Shown here in pieces: positions 12,033-38,380 of a DNA stretch of 64,000 nucleotides. Below the pieces are notes generated by a model. It saw only the letters and a list, made by a program, of their open reading frames with translations, was not told the origin of the DNA and searched no databases. The position numbers were made by a program, and so were the translations under genes. This DNA comes from Schistosoma haematobium (lineage: Eukaryota > Platyhelminthes > Trematoda > Strigeidida > Schistosomatidae). The stretch spans positions 7,807,616-7,871,615 of the forward strand of contig NC_067196.1 of NCBI RefSeq assembly GCF_000699445.3, read 5' to 3'. Within the stretch, counting starts at the first letter, position 1. The number at the start of each line of letters is the position of its first letter.

Positions 12033-13880
12033 CACAGTAAACCAATTATACAAATTGACTTCATATATTAATGGATTTTATGGAATATTTTTAATCATTA
12101 TATTTTATTTAACACAATCTTCAGATGAACATTATGTCAATTAACTTAAATAACCTACATTTCTTTTATGTTTTGTTCATTTTTATTCCGTTTTCCCGTG
12201 ATAATATAACACACTTGTCATTATGGTATTCCGGTGCCTTGAAGTATCTTAGTAATATCATTGTTAACTGAATATAGATTGTGTATTATTAATATTTAGT
12301 AAAATGTTCGAAAGTCAAGTAATATATGTATTAAGACATTCCGTTTGATTTTTCTCTTTTCGAAATGTACCGATAACTGTGCTATATTACCTTTTAGATC
12401 TTATTTACTCCATATTTCCCGATTTCCCATTTTATTTCAGTTTTCCCTCCGTTTTTTTTCTTGTGGATAAGATGTATAAGATAATTGGATTGCAAAATAT
12501 ACAAAACATTGTTTTATTGCTTGGAGCTTAGAAAATCTACTAACATAGCTTAGTGATTAAAGCAATTAGCTTTCAGTCAGTAGCTTATGGGTCCGAACCC
12601 TGAACTAAACACTCCTGTTTTGGGTAAGCGAGTAGTATCATCACTCACTCACTCAATGTGGCTTAGAGATAAGCTCATGAACTTGTATTTGGTAAATCAG
12701 TCACATCAACTTTAGCTCTTGGTTCCGTCAAGGTATTTAATCCCACCAATCTAACCTTCAAACGATCATATACTGGACATCTATATTTGATCCTACTGTT
12801 ATTCGAAATTATTTTAATGCCAATTTACTTGAAATTAATTTCATCTGTTCAGTAAGCTGGTGACAGCTCTAATTTAAATGACCGAAGCACACCAGAGACA
12901 GCCTACTCGCTATATTTTGTCTTCTCATCTATATTTCTTTCAGCAATTCATTCCAACTCAGCTTAAATCGAGCCGCATGGATTTTTAAACTGACATGTAC
13001 AGTGCTTTTTAGATAACACTAGTTATAAAGAAACTTATTCATTAGGCAAGTGTCCTTATCCTACTCTTGTTTTGATAACGAAAATCTTGTTTAATCAGTT
13101 ATTGATAAGTAGTAATGATAATAATTTAGGTTATAATTATCTCCTCCAACGTTAGCTTTGTGGCTAAAGAACTTAATTTTTAGCCACTGGATTTCACATT
13201 CGAATATTCCCCTCATTCACTACAGTTTGTAGATGACTGACTGTACACTTAGGTAGCATCCTAGCCTTCAGACACTAAATCATATACCTTTAAAGTTTGG
13301 TTGTCACATCAATATTTAGTTATCAAGTAGAATCGAGTCATATGGGTAGTAAGTCAATGAACTGAAAATAAAATCAAATTAACTTTATTGTGTTACACTT
13401 GGTTTTTGAGTGTTAATAACATTAAGCTGCCGTAAACTTTTAAAAGAAATCTTTTAAACTCAATATTAATCGTAGTCGAAGAAGTACAAAGTCAAGTGAC
13501 CAATCCACAAACAGGCTAATTACAAACAAAATGAGTAGGCTGTTGTTTATTTGCCATAGTTTGACCCAGCATTTATCTTATCCCACCTAAACAAATGAGA
13601 CATTACATACAAAAGTCCTTTTTATTGCTAATACTATGAGAATGTAATTATTCGTCATATTTCTAAATGATGAGTGCTTCGTAGACACTTTTTATAGAGT
13701 GCTTTCCAATGAACCTCTACAATAAGTGGAACTTCGTATTGCCTACATAATCGGAAATCTTGGTTACAGTGTTTTAAAAAAAACACTCAAAACTTTGTAC
13801 TTTTTAACGTAAGTCATTAAATATCTTCATAACACACCATTAATTGATAGGATTTAACTGAGTATCACACAGTGTTAGAC
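12033..13880. other. No gene recognised; degraded tRNA-like SINE head at about 12545-12680
   Basis: At 12550-12600 a tRNA-like head is visible (TAGCTTAGTGATTA as an A-box look-alike and GGGTCCGAACCC as a B-box look-alike), followed by CACTCACTCACTCA. Another possible decayed head lies at 13150. The remainder is AT-rich 3' flank of the receptor gene without further features I can support. Confidence 0.4.
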
Positions 13881-14434
13881 ATTTCTTTAGGAAGATTCTT
13901 TTCCACGAGATGTGGTTGCTAACCTCTATCCTCTATTCTTCTCCTTTATCCGAACTTGGGACAGCTAGTAATCCTAACAGGGCTTCAGGTACAATATAGT
14001 TGTAACTTTCATAGACATTTAATATAATGTGAAGTGATCCTTTGTTAATATCCTTTTTTCATTGATTAGCATACAATATATAGTATATTACCAGACAATT
14101 TACATCTTATTGCTTAAGTAATCAAACCTGTTGATTATTTCCCTTAAACAATTAATTCAATTCTGCTTTAATTAAATCAATTATCTATTATATTTGACAT
14201 AGCTTTTATCCAACTTAAATACATAAAAATTCATTCTTTTCCATAGTTACTAAAGTGTGAATTCTTCGATTATCGGATGTTATTATAAATAAAAAAAACT
14301 TGATTTGACACTAGAAATCGTCCAAATGGTAGTAATCACTTTCAGATTATTCATTATGGACATTTTAACATAAAACAGAATTTAATATATTCATTAATTT
14401 CGATTGTTTGAGTTTAATTTTATTTATTTTAACA

Positions 14435-14935
14435 CAGATATTGGTACAAGGAGGCACCAAATACATATGCGCCACACAGATCTCATTTGATTTGTGTGTG
14501 GGCTGTGATACTGCCCAAACCGAAGAAGGTTGTCTTCTTAGGGGGCCACATCCGGAGCCTTCGACCTGAAGGTCTGATCCACAAGGCAGTGGAGCATCGT
14601 AAGGAGATGCAGTCCCATGGTAGCCGGTGACCAACGACTGGTTCATACGCCATTTGTTCCTTCAGGACACTGAAGCCCATGTGCACCATTGGTTTGGAAC
14701 CAGGGTTTGTCAACTTTCCTAGGTGAACTCTCCATGTCCACCAACCCAGTTAAAGCGCCGGGCGTTCGCTTTTTGTCCTCTCAATTTCGTAACGAACACC
14801 CCTACCACGAGAAGGTAGTGAGCAGGACTTCTTTGGCAGAGGCTGTATACGCGTGGCCATGTGAGAGCATTTAGAGAGGGAGAGCGGACTCTCCTCACAT
14901 CCGGCCGTACCAGGACATATGGGGGTCAAATGAAA
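14435..14935 (-). repeat. Interspersed repeat family D, copy 2
   Basis: Reverse-complement partner of 11185-11640, slightly longer at its 3' end, where TTTTATTTATTTT on plus is the TAAA-rich tail of the minus-strand element. The pair lies 2.8 kb apart in inverted orientation with the last exon of the M6P-receptor-like gene between them. Confidence 0.8.
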
Positions 14936-16200
14936 GATTAGAACTATAAGGATATCAGAATACAATAATCTGAGTATTTAATAATTATGCAATGAGAAAA
15001 ATATCTGTACTTAATGATTCTCAATAAGGATACTTGAAATGAACATTTGTCAGAACTCGGGCGAATAATTTGGCAGAAATTGGTTATTGAGTATATAGAA
15101 GTCAATTAATGTAATAAATTGTATCTGGATAATCTCAGCAACTGAAACTTAACTAATTTCAACGTTTCACCCACCAATCTCATCCGAACTTCAAGGAGGG
15201 ACATAATCGAAACCAACATTATCGAAGAAGATATCAAGCATAAATAATAAAATTACACTAAAATCTTGTTCAACCGTGCTTATTTTGTTTACAATAAGAT
15301 CGCAAGATAATACAATACTTTTATATCCGGGTCGCTTATTACTTATACCTGAAACGAGTGGCCACTACAACTCCCACGACACGAATTAAGAACACAAAAG
15401 ACTGGCACAAGCGAAGGATCATTCCCTCTAAAACAACGCGACGATGAACGTGGTTGGAGATACGACTAGAAATAAACTCAACTCCGGTTCACACTTTCGG
15501 CAGTCTATTTAGAGACCAATCAGAATGAAGAGGAAATTATCATTTTCGGCTTGCCTCATTCTTTGTTTTTCCTTTGGCCCTTTCGTGTCTCTGCAAAATT
15601 TAATCCTTTAGTATGCTGAAATCCCGCAACTTATGTGACACTAAGTGTTAGCGCCAATTTTTTTTAAATCAACAACAAGAACCAAACTTGACCTCAAACG
15701 TATCCTCACTAACATGATTCACTGACGGTCTATTTCAAAACAACCACAACATTTATTAAGATTTCTAAGACTGGGGATATCAATCCAGTATATAATGCGT
15801 GTCCGACATAACACAGTCTGACATAATAAATAAAAATGTACAGCCACAGCGAGACTCATGGCATAATCTAGTTTTTTAATAAAAATTACATCAATCTGAC
15901 AATCTCATTGACTACATGAACGTAAACATAACCATTATTTCAGCCTAAGATACACTACTTTGTCGTGACAACGTTGAGTATATTCCCACTCAAAAATACA
16001 CCCATGTATAGATTGATCTGTTCGTCCATTAATTAGAAAAGAGTTACATATGTAAAAATAAAATGCTCAGAATTATAACAAATCACATGCCGCACGTCAT
16101 GCTAAACATAGTTCATGTTAATTTGATACAACAAAAATTGTATCACACTGAAATAAATCAATGTTATTTCATCTTTATATTGGTTGTTTGAATCTTCTCA
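14936..16200. other. No gene recognised
   Basis: A GC-richer block at 15320-15600 with CCAATCAGA at 15519 looks like a promoter or LTR-like segment, but I find no partner copy and no open frame. The rest is AT-rich. Confidence 0.35.
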
Positions 16201-16204
16201 TTGA

Positions 16205-16495
16205 TGTTTAGGACTATAATTGATCAGTCCTCTTATTGACATATGTGCTTCCTGTGAGAATTACCTCTATATCGCCTGAAGTCATAAACATTATAAGCAG
16301 AGATAGATGGTGGCTAGCAGTGAAATCCAGTTCATGTGTTTCGTTCTATTTTGAAGTAAATGGTACTGGGTTTAAGTCGCGCAGTGGATATCAACTCTGG
16401 GATGCAGGCACATCCGGCTGACGAGCACCATGATGGGACGAAACGCACGTCCTAGATTTCACTTCCAGTTCTCATCCATCCCTACTTATAAACCA
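16205..16495. mobile_element. Smα-type SINE, fold-back dimer with hammerhead
   Basis: The left arm (16205-16350) is a minus-strand Smα tail plus the 3' half of its hammerhead. The right arm (16370-16495) is a plus-strand head ending in a full hammerhead. The tail sequence (TTTAGGACTATAATTGATCA) recurs at 37.39 and 52.03 kb, and in reverse at 30.15 and 42.2 kb. Confidence 0.75.
16411..16458 (+). ncRNA. Hammerhead ribozyme motif (Smα type)
   Basis: CTGACGAG at 16418, GAAA at 16440-16443 and the GTC cleavage triplet at 16449-16451 are all present. Stem II (GCACCATGATGGGAC) has internal mismatches, so activity is likely reduced. Confidence 0.7.
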
Positions 16496-16621
16496 ATGTT
16501 ATTCTCAATCAAATGTCATACTGTAAATGAAATAAAAATTACACTGAATAATTATGTAACTGAATTAAAAACAGTGTGGTGAACAGAACAATAAAATCTG
16601 AGAACTATATATTAAATCGTT

Positions 16622-16815
16622 AATTTGTAAAATGTCCACCAATTGTCCTAAAATGCCTCAGACTTCATTGTTCTTACATTTTAATACAAATTGTATCCTA
16701 TTCCCGCTCTTGCTTTCTTGATCTTCCCTCATCTTCTACTGTCAGACATTACATTCCTGACTCGTATAATATACTACTTATATCAATATAAGTAGCACGC
16801 ACCACAACAGTAGTA
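16622..16815 (-). repeat. LTR-like repeat family E, partial
   Basis: Shares with 23395-23665 and 47205-47462 the block CTCAGACTTCATTGTTC, a central CTCTTGCTTTCTTGATCTT and the end TACTACTTATATC...AGTAGCACRCACCACA. In minus orientation such copies begin TGTGGTG and end CACTACA, the TG...CA ends of LTRs. Confidence 0.55.
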
Positions 16816-17779
16816 CTCTTTCCTTTTTATCTGCCCCCTCCGTCATACCAAATATGAAAAAACTGTTTATTTATTTGTATGTCATTGTTATTGGGAAAAA
16901 AAGTAGTAAATGATGTCTTTATTCACATTCAAGGACAGTTAATCGTTTATGTTTGTCGAAAGTATCAGTCATAGGATGCGTAGAATTAGATCGTTCACAT
17001 AATTAATTCTGGTGTTAAAAGTGAATTATTCTAATGATAATCACAGATTAGATAAAATATAAAGTTTAAGTAGGCATCCATGAATATCAGTGTCAATCTT
17101 TAGGCAATGAAAGTTTAAATTCTTATTATTTATCCGTTAGTTAAGAGTTTCCAAGGTGTAGTTAACTGTATTCCGTCTCTTCGGTCTATGTCGCTCTAGT
17201 TCACTCATAAAACCTTTTTTGAAGTAGTTCCATTTCCTGAAAAACGATCTTATACCCAGTCTCTGATGCATGTAATGCTTTTACAAAACTATTTTCAAGC
17301 TCATTAAGGATTTTTGAACATGATTTAAAGATTATTTGTGTCCCTCAACCCTGACATTCAACTACTTGAATGTTTTTCTTACATATAATGCATTATACTC
17401 AGAACAATTAATTTTCTAAACACATTCTTATTGTTTCCTTATCGGTATCCAATGGTTCCCGTTCACTAACTTAGATTTAATGGAAACACTAGCTTGAAAA
17501 TCAACATTTATATTTATATTCATCAAGAATAGTTTTTATTCCCTCTGATGTTTCTCCAGGATATGGAATGAATCCTATGTTGTCCCATTCCCTCAGTGAG
17601 CATTCTGACTTATTTTTCTTTTGATTTTCAAAACATTTTTCAGCTATTGTTAATGGTAGTTATTTACCCTGAATGTTGATAAACATAAATTAGTTTCAGT
17701 TTGTTTATTCTCTGCTTCCATAGCAAGCTTATTGCTTTTGTTTAACAGATTTCTAACAATTTTATATTCCTCATTGACT

Positions 17780-18240
17780 CATGACCTCAACGATTGAAAT
17801 TACTACAATCCCCACAAAACCCCTTCTGATACTAATCAATATATGCTCACTAGTGACGGTCTCCAAGAGGTATTTCCTGGAGTTCTAGTGAGAAGCAATC
17901 AGAAGTAGAGTTCAACCGGATCTGTTGTGAGATAGTAACTCACTGAAGATAATGGTGGATGTGTCTCTGAAGTTCGTGGATTAGTTGAGGCTAGACATTA
18001 ACACCGTTGGATGCCGGCCGGCTCAGTGATCTAGAGATTTAACATTTACGCGTGAGATCGATGGGTTATGGGTCGGAATCTCGCGAGACGGGATCGTGGA
18101 TGCTCACTGCTGAGAAGTTCCACAATAGGACGAGACGGCCATCCAGTGCTTCCACACTTTCAATTATAGTCTAGCTAAGATTGACTCATGATTTCAACTG
18201 TGAAAATTATACAGTCTTCACAAATCCCCATTCTAATAAT
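17780..18240 (+). mobile_element. tRNA-headed SINE, long subfamily (β-long)
   Basis: Runs from a β-SINE 3' end (17780-17830) through a 170-bp linker (CTCACTAGTGAC...GACATTAACACCG) into a second head with A box GGCTCAGTGATCTAGAG near 18029, a decayed B box near 18091, and body and tail to 18240. The hammerhead core is mutated (CTGAGAA, GAGAC). Confidence 0.75.
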
Positions 18241-18401
18241 ACAGTATAAATCAACCGTTGTCTGATTTTAATCATGAATTGTTTTTTGCAAGTAGCCAAC
18301 CAGTTTTCATCAATGCATTAAATACTGTTCATGTAAAACGTTTCTTTACATGGAAATCATAACTTGCCTTCATACATTGTGCACTGAAACATTATAGACT
18401 A

Positions 18402-18530
18402 TCTTTTTGTAAGCAATGGTGGCTAGTGGCTAGCAGTGGAATCTAGAATGCGCGTTTCGTCCTATTTGGAACTCGTCAGCTGGATGTACCTGCATCTCAG
18501 AGTTGATATTCACTCTGGGACAAGACAAAC
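18402..18530 (-). mobile_element. Smα-type SINE fragment with hammerhead
   Basis: Minus-strand copy covering the hammerhead and part of the head; no tail. Confidence 0.75.
18441..18485 (-). ncRNA. Hammerhead ribozyme motif (Smα type)
   Basis: On minus: CATCCAG, CTGACGAG, a stem II that pairs (GTTC with GGAC), GAAAC, and an ATT triplet at the cleavage site instead of GTC. The catalytic core is intact. Confidence 0.75.
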
Positions 18531-18959
18531 AATATCAAGTGAATTATAGACTATCTGTTAGCGATTTGTATCATAGATTAGAGACTTTAAATGTTAGCTA
18601 ATATTAACAATAATGATTATATGAAATTATCAAACCAATCAAGGCAGTTTATAAGTCAATGGTAACAACTGAATAAACCGAATAAAGTAAAAAGTACAAA
18701 TAAATAGTGTGATAACACGTTTACTAATTGTGATAAGAATAACAAAGACTTAAATCAATGTTTCATAACAGGAAATAGCTTAGTGACTAGAACAAAAAAC
18801 AAAAAAAACAAGACACTGAAATAACATACATTAGAAACTATGAAACTACGTAATAAGAAATGTTCAGGTAATCGGCCAGAGAAACGTATGTTTGAAAAAA
18901 AGGGAATGACGAAAAATGAATGAACAAAGAGTACGGAAAATAATGATAAATAAACCTGT

Positions 18960-19620
18960 TTATTAAGGCTAATTCGATCAAGGGAGAGATAAATGTGAGT
19001 ATAAACACAGATTGTTAGCTTGAATCACTATAGCCTCGGCTACGTATAATGGATGAGATCGAACTCAATAAACAAAATGAGTAGGAATCCGATAAAACAC
19101 TTTAAATGACCTATTTCTATATACTACATGACCACTATCAATCAATTGTGATAGAACAGAGCTGCGTATTGTCTTGACGATATCCTTTTCTAACCATAAA
19201 GGGTAGTGTTCACTAATTCTTTGGCTCAGTTTTCTGGTTGTTTGCCCAATATAGCATTCTCCATAGAAGCAGCTGAGTTCATAGATATACATGAATGTGG
19301 CAAAACTAGGTCACTTGTTCTTTAGTTAAAGAATTACCATAGGTCAGCTGGAAAACAATAGACAGAGGTCAGCTTCACTATGCGTCTAGTCAGTCTACCT
19401 CGTAGAACATCACTAGCTACATCTTCATTAAATTGTAGCTTAAGTGAGAGATTTTTCTTACTAACCGTTGATGTCGCTGTGTTTCCGTCCATTATAAGTC
19501 AGTGTTTCTTCCGAAAACCTTGTACATAACCCATTTCAATCAACACGTTATGAATAAGCTCTAGTTTCTTGTTTACATATCGTTTGATCATAGCTTACTA
19601 GCTCTATTTCAGATTACGTG
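18960..19620 (-). mobile_element. Penelope-like element fragment with GIY-YIG endonuclease
   Basis: On minus, 19292-19065 encodes YIYELSC...GECYIGQTTRKLSQRISEH followed by KTIRSSVLSQLIDSGH: the GIY-YIG nuclease module with both Tyr-containing strands and the following Arg helix. Upstream on minus, at about 19600-19330, are decayed pieces typical of the connector (KKNLSLKLQFNEDVASDVL, RGRLTRRIVKL), broken by stops. The reverse transcriptase is missing. The downstream flank at 18960 shows no tail I can define. Confidence 0.75.
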
Positions 19621-19904
19621 ACGTAATCCTTTTTGTATAAAATTTTGTCAAGATTTAAATCTATAATCTACCAAATATTGTTGGTCAAATACACTTAGAA
19701 TAATTAGTTTATAAGCCTTGCTATCCTATTGAGAACTATTAAAGAATAAAAAGCTATTCCATTTTTCTATGGAAGTTCTCCAATATAAACAGTTTCCTTA
19801 TTTATGCTAGAAACTATATTCAATTTGAATAAATTTCTACCAATCGTTTACGAAAATATCTATGGTTCAATAATCAATGAATCGACCACATTTATTTGAT
19901 TTAT

Positions 19905-20150
19905 TATTATCAGGATGGGGTTTGTGGAGATTGTATTCATTTTAACAGTTGAATTCATGAATTGATCTAAGCTAGACCATCAATGAAAACCTGGAAGTAG
20001 TGTAAGGCCGTCTCGTCCTAGTATAGGACCACTCAGTTGTGTGCATCTAGTAACCCGCATGCAAGACTTGAACCTAAGATCTTCGGTCTTACTTACGAAC
20101 GCTTAACCTCTAGTTGGTATCTAACGATGTTAATATCTAACCTCGATTGA
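19905..20150 (-). mobile_element. β SINE, decayed
   Basis: Minus-strand copy from tail (GGATGGGGTTTGTGGAGATT) through a hammerhead reduced to ACTGAGTGG and GAGAC to a decayed tRNA head and the GATGTTAATATCTAACC 5' end. Confidence 0.75.
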
Positions 20151-20379
20151 TTTATGAATTTAAAAAATATCTAAACTCACTCAAACAATTAACCAGTATA
20201 GTATTCGAATTTCAATTAATCAATTTTCTCCATTCACATCAATGAGAAATAAACTTAAGGTCAGTTTAAAAAGTAACTGATTGTTTGTTTGTCTATTTGT
20301 TTATTTGAGAAACAAAATCAAATCTTCTGATCATATTGTTTCAATCACCTTCATTCTATACACTCAATCTAATTACCTT

Positions 20380-20382
<3 letters not shown>

Positions 20383-20444
<62 letters not shown>

Positions 20445-20467
20445 GGAGAAGGAGAAAGAGAGGGAGA
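20383..20467. repeat. (AT)n microsatellite with purine-rich flank
   Basis: About 58 bp of pure AT, then AGAGGGAGAAGGAGAAAGAG and further purines to 20467. Confidence 0.95.
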
Positions 20468-20843
20468 TGAATCCATAGATTCGTCGGTCAATGTAATAAA
20501 GAACTACACTTTTGTTGATAGTTATATTCGAAAACAATTGTGGAAATTCTTTACTTCAAAGTCGAAATTCAATGAATTCAATTCATGTCAAAGATGACAT
20601 AATATTCAGTATAGAAACAGGAATAATCAAAAGTGATGAAACAAATTGTATGCCAATTTCCTTCTATACAATTTCATGGAGAAATCTATAATGAATTGGT
20701 TAAAAATTCCAATACAGTGATGGTAAATTTATTACATATATTTATTCTATCTTGATGTAAATTAAAATGATCAATATAAGATTGTGTAGATTTGATTGAG
20801 ATCATGAACCGATTGATGTTAGATTACCATTGAAAACCTGAAA

Positions 20844-20889
20844 GCACTGGACGGTCGTTTCGTCCTATTGTGAGAATCCTCAGCAGTGC
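20844..20889 (-). ncRNA. Hammerhead ribozyme motif (β type)
   Basis: On minus: GCACTG, CTGAGGA, GAAAC, GTC and CAGTGC are all present. The first base pair of stem II is mismatched (TTCT against GGAC). Confidence 0.75.
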
Positions 20890-21056
20890 GCATCCACAAT
20901 CCCACTCACGGGATTCGAACCCAGATACTTCAGTTTCGCTCGTGAACGCTTAACATTAACACCATTGGATGCCGGCTCAGTGGGCCAGTAGGTTAAGCGT
21001 TCGCACGCGAGACCAAAGGACCTGGGTTCGAATCCCGCGAGTGGGATTGTGGACGC

Positions 21057-21102
21057 GCACTGCTGAGGAGTCTCACAATAGGACGAAACGACCGTCCAGT
21101 GC
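21057..21102 (+). ncRNA. Hammerhead ribozyme motif (β type), most intact in window
   Basis: Stem I GCACTG at 21057 pairs with CAGTGC ending at 21102. The core CTGAGGA starts at 21063, stem II GTCT pairs with GGAC, GAAA is at 21085, stem III is a short ACGACCGT, and the cleavage triplet GTC is present. The motif follows a tRNA-like Pol III head within the same SINE. Confidence 0.8.
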
Positions 21103-21189
21103 TTTCAGGTTTTCAATGGTAATCTAACTTCAGTCGGTTCATGATCTGAATCAAAACTTAACAATCTCCGCAACCAATATACTGATAAT

Positions 21190-21335
21190 TATGGAGACTG
21201 TTGAGTTTAGATTGAGATCATGAATCAATCAATTTTAGAGTATCATTGAAAATTTGGAAGTACTAGATGGCTGTTTTGTCCTAGTATGCACACTCCTCTC
21301 GGCGGTGCATATCCACGATTCCGCATATAGGATTT
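21190..21335 (-). mobile_element. β SINE 3' fragment
   Basis: Minus copy of the tail and hammerhead region, degenerate (CGAGAGGAG, ACAAAAC). It stops before the head. Confidence 0.7.
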
Positions 21336-21944
21336 GTAATAAATCAATAGTGCAATATCTTGACTACCATTATGTGAGTGAATGAGTAAGTGAATCCATT
21401 CATATCTATAATTGAAAATAGTTTCCATACAAATATTTCAAAGCTTTCAATGTTGCTACTAACTGAAGGATTAACTAAACCTGTGAAAAATCTTTTTAAA
21501 ATATGCCCTTAATGAAGTATAATCAATTCAACCACAATTCATAATAAACTTTAGAAATGATTGTGAGTATTCGTAGCACAAGTGTGTGTAATGTAACTTC
21601 TATTGAGTTCTTTAAGGTAGGTAATTTAGTTGAAAGTTTCAGCAGTAGTATCAACCCCTACTTTTAATTAAAAGAGAGACTAATACTGTTGCTCAAACCG
21701 ACAGTGGACCATTTACATAATAAAAATAGCACAACAAATATACTGAATAATATCAAATGAAATTTGTAATTAGTTTTCCACATCTGTTTGTTAAGCAGCC
21801 TCTAAAAGACGAAGAACGACTATTTTCTGTTGGTTTATTTACCTGTTTCACGTTTACTGATTAAGCATTCAATTGTGTCGGGTTTGAGGTAGTTACACAG
21901 CGAAAACAATGAAAGATGGTCTAGCTATGTCAAAGATTAATTGA

Positions 21945-22145
21945 AACTAGACATAACACCGCTGAGCAGTCGCTCACTGATCTAATAATTAAATGTTTGC
22001 TCTAGACCAAAAATCCCTGGTTCGAGTTCTGCGTGCGGGATCATGGATGAGCACTGTTAACGAGTCTCATACTAGAACGAAACAGCTGTCCATTGCTTTC
22101 AGGTGTTTCAATGGTTTTCTAACTTTGATCGGTTCAAGGTCTTAA
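21945..22145 (+). mobile_element. β SINE, decayed
   Basis: Head, B box GGTTCGAGTTC near 22020, mutated hammerhead (TTAACGAG, GAAAC, GTC) and GATCGGTTCA tail. Confidence 0.75.
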
Positions 22146-22482
22146 TGAAACATCCTTTTTATAAAATCTACAAAATTTATCTTTAAATTTGCATTACATA
22201 GAAGTTCTGAAGTCTGTTTTTTTGTAATACCATCTCAATAAATTTCTTTTGAATATAACTATGCCCTTTTGTCTCTAGATTAAGAATAGCAATGAAACTT
22301 TATCGATTTTTATGTAAACTCAATTCAGTGTCTTTTTTTTCTAATTGTTAAACATTAGTACTATTCTGTAAATCTAATCGGCACTATCTGGTTTATAATC
22401 ATTTTATTCACTGAAACATATAAATAGGTAAAAAAAAAAGTAAACGATAATTTCTTTTTACCCGAAGGTATACCCACTTTGT

Positions 22483-23090
22483 GTGATCATTATGATAGTT
22501 AGGAAGCACGTACTAGGTAAGGATGGCAAATCAATTGATGAAGTAGTGAAGCTTCATCAGTTGAGATGCCTGAGATACGTGTTACGTATGCCGAATCACC
22601 GACTGCCTCGACGTGCGATGTTCAGTGGTATAGGAGTGGGTTGGAAGGGAACTAGTGGCGGCCAGACCAAAACATGGCACAAATCCATGAAGTCACTGAC
22701 AAGTGGACTGAGCCATGTTGGTAGGTGTAGACTACCTGGTTGGGATCAGCGAGATGATAGCAATCGATGGTTAAAGACCTTGAATGACATGGCTGAAAAT
22801 TGTTTGCAATGGCACAAGTGCATCCACTCTTTGTGTTCTCCCAAATTCTAATCTTCTGAATTCTTTATGTACCTTTTTTTCTCTTTTTAAATTTAATTCT
22901 CTGGATTATACTCCTTGAATAACATCTTCAAACCCTAATCTTTCCGATTACTGCTTATACTCTTACCACCTCTACCACTACGGGATTTGAATCGACAACT
23001 GCATCTCGGTGCTAATGTGGTATGGCAACTCGAACTGATGTACGCACGTACGAAGTTCTACGTTGTTACTGACTGACTGACTGAGTTATG
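22483..23090 (+). mobile_element. LINE family A, 3' end with (TGAC)n tail
   Basis: An open frame at 22483-22851 encodes the C terminus (LGKDGKSIDEVVKLHQLRCL, RYVLRMPNHRLPRRAMF, GGQTKTWHKSMKSLTS, SHVGRCRLPGW), colinear with the element at 7.8-8.2 kb but clearly diverged. The 3' UTR continues to a TGACTGACTGACTGA tail at about 23070-23085. The same subfamily's 3' UTR is at 36917-37215. Confidence 0.85.
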
Positions 23091-23394
23091 ATACAAAGGA
23101 TTGATCTACAGTCTATGCATTACAGTCAATTGAACTCAGTTAGAAAACTCGATTAAAATTTTTTTGGTCTATTTTTATAGCAAAGGAAAGTTTTCTTTGA
23201 AAATCTCATTTTACTCTTGGGATGAAGTTGAACAAAACTCCTAAATAAATACAATGATCTTTAATTAATTACATAATTCTATAGTTTATATCCTTGGCTT
23301 GATTGAATACTTCAATATTGTATCCTCTGTCTTCTATCAATTGAAAGTTGAATAATTTGATCTCATTAAATCTCTTGACTAAAGTTAACGATAA

Positions 23395-23665
23395 TGTAGT
23401 GAACGAGAACAACAGTGGAGACAACCAAATGCATCCGAGTACAAAATTACAGAATCTCCTAGTAAAATCCGAGGATCATACAGTAAATACTTCATTTATA
23501 AAATGTCAATCAATCGTCTCAGACTTCATTGTTTCTTCGTTTCCATACCAATCATTCTCTGTTCTCGTTCTTTGCTTTTCTCAACCTTCTACCGCCAGGT
23601 ATTTCACTTTCGAATAGTGATATATACTACTTATATCTGTCAATATCAGTAGCCTACATCCCAAT
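23395..23665 (-). repeat. LTR-like repeat family E (near full length)
   Basis: Plus strand runs GTAGTGAACGAGAACAAC to CAGTAGCCTACATCCCA. In minus orientation it is a TG...CA-bounded unit of about 270 bp without coding capacity, consistent with a solo LTR. Confidence 0.6.
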
Positions 23666-23804
23666 AATACATTGGCGAAATTTCACTGCAACTTAATTAA
23701 CTATAAAAGATTGATATTCACATTGTAAATTTTTAATCTTTGTAAATGCTTTAAAAATACGTAAATCACCTAGATTACCAATAAAAAAATTTTTTTATTA
23801 ACAG

Positions 23805-37895
<14,091 letters not shown>

Positions 37896-38024
37896 TCGTT
37901 TATGTAATGCAATACAATGTGTACTGGTACATAATTGAATATTATGTGTTTATAATCATGGGAAAATGTCTTGGGATTATTATCTTTAAAAAAAAGCTAT
38001 TGATTGAACTAATATGTTTTTCAA

Positions 38025-38380
38025 TGGTTGAGATCGTGAGTCAATTGAAGCTAAACTTCGATGGAAAACCTGGGAGCACTGGAAGGCCGTTTCGTCTCAT
38101 TGTGCGACGCCTCAACAGTGCGCATCCACGATCCCGCCTCATGAGATTCGAACTCAGGACCTATCAGTCTCGCACGCGAGCGCTTAACCTCTAGATCACT
38201 GAGCCGGCCGGCATCCAACGATGTTAATATCTAACTTTAACCAAACCACGAAATTGAGCGACACATCCACGATTGTCTTCAGTGAGATCCAAGATTCGAA
38301 TCCTGAGCATAGGATCACGGGTGCACATTACTGAGGAGTCCCATACTATGACAAAACTGTTGTCCAGTACTTTTCATTTG
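38025..38380. mobile_element. β-long SINE (minus) joined to β fragment (plus)
   Basis: The minus copy at 38025-38285 has a mutated hammerhead (TTGAGGCG) and a clean head. A plus B box and hammerhead (ACTGAGGAG with GACAAAAC) run from 38288 to 38380. Confidence 0.75.

Larger units (their letters stand above)
20795..21180. mobile_element. β SINE inverted dimer, both hammerheads present
   Basis: The minus copy at 20795-20946 is truncated inside its head. It is joined directly to a nearly full-length plus copy at 20947-21180 that starts ATTAACACCATTGGATGCC, with A box at 20973 and B box GGTTCGAATCC at 21025-21035. The arms are complementary over roughly 150 bases. Confidence 0.85.

Noticed and set aside
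13891..13988. Possible exon between TTTCTTTAG and GTACAA
   Set aside because: Two frames look equally protein-like and neither joins in phase to the coiled-coil exon at 23805.
20973..21035. tRNA genes at A-box/B-box pairs
   Set aside because: The boxes belong to SINE heads; no full cloverleaf with anticodon and acceptor stem can be folded, and the sequence continues into hammerhead and tail.
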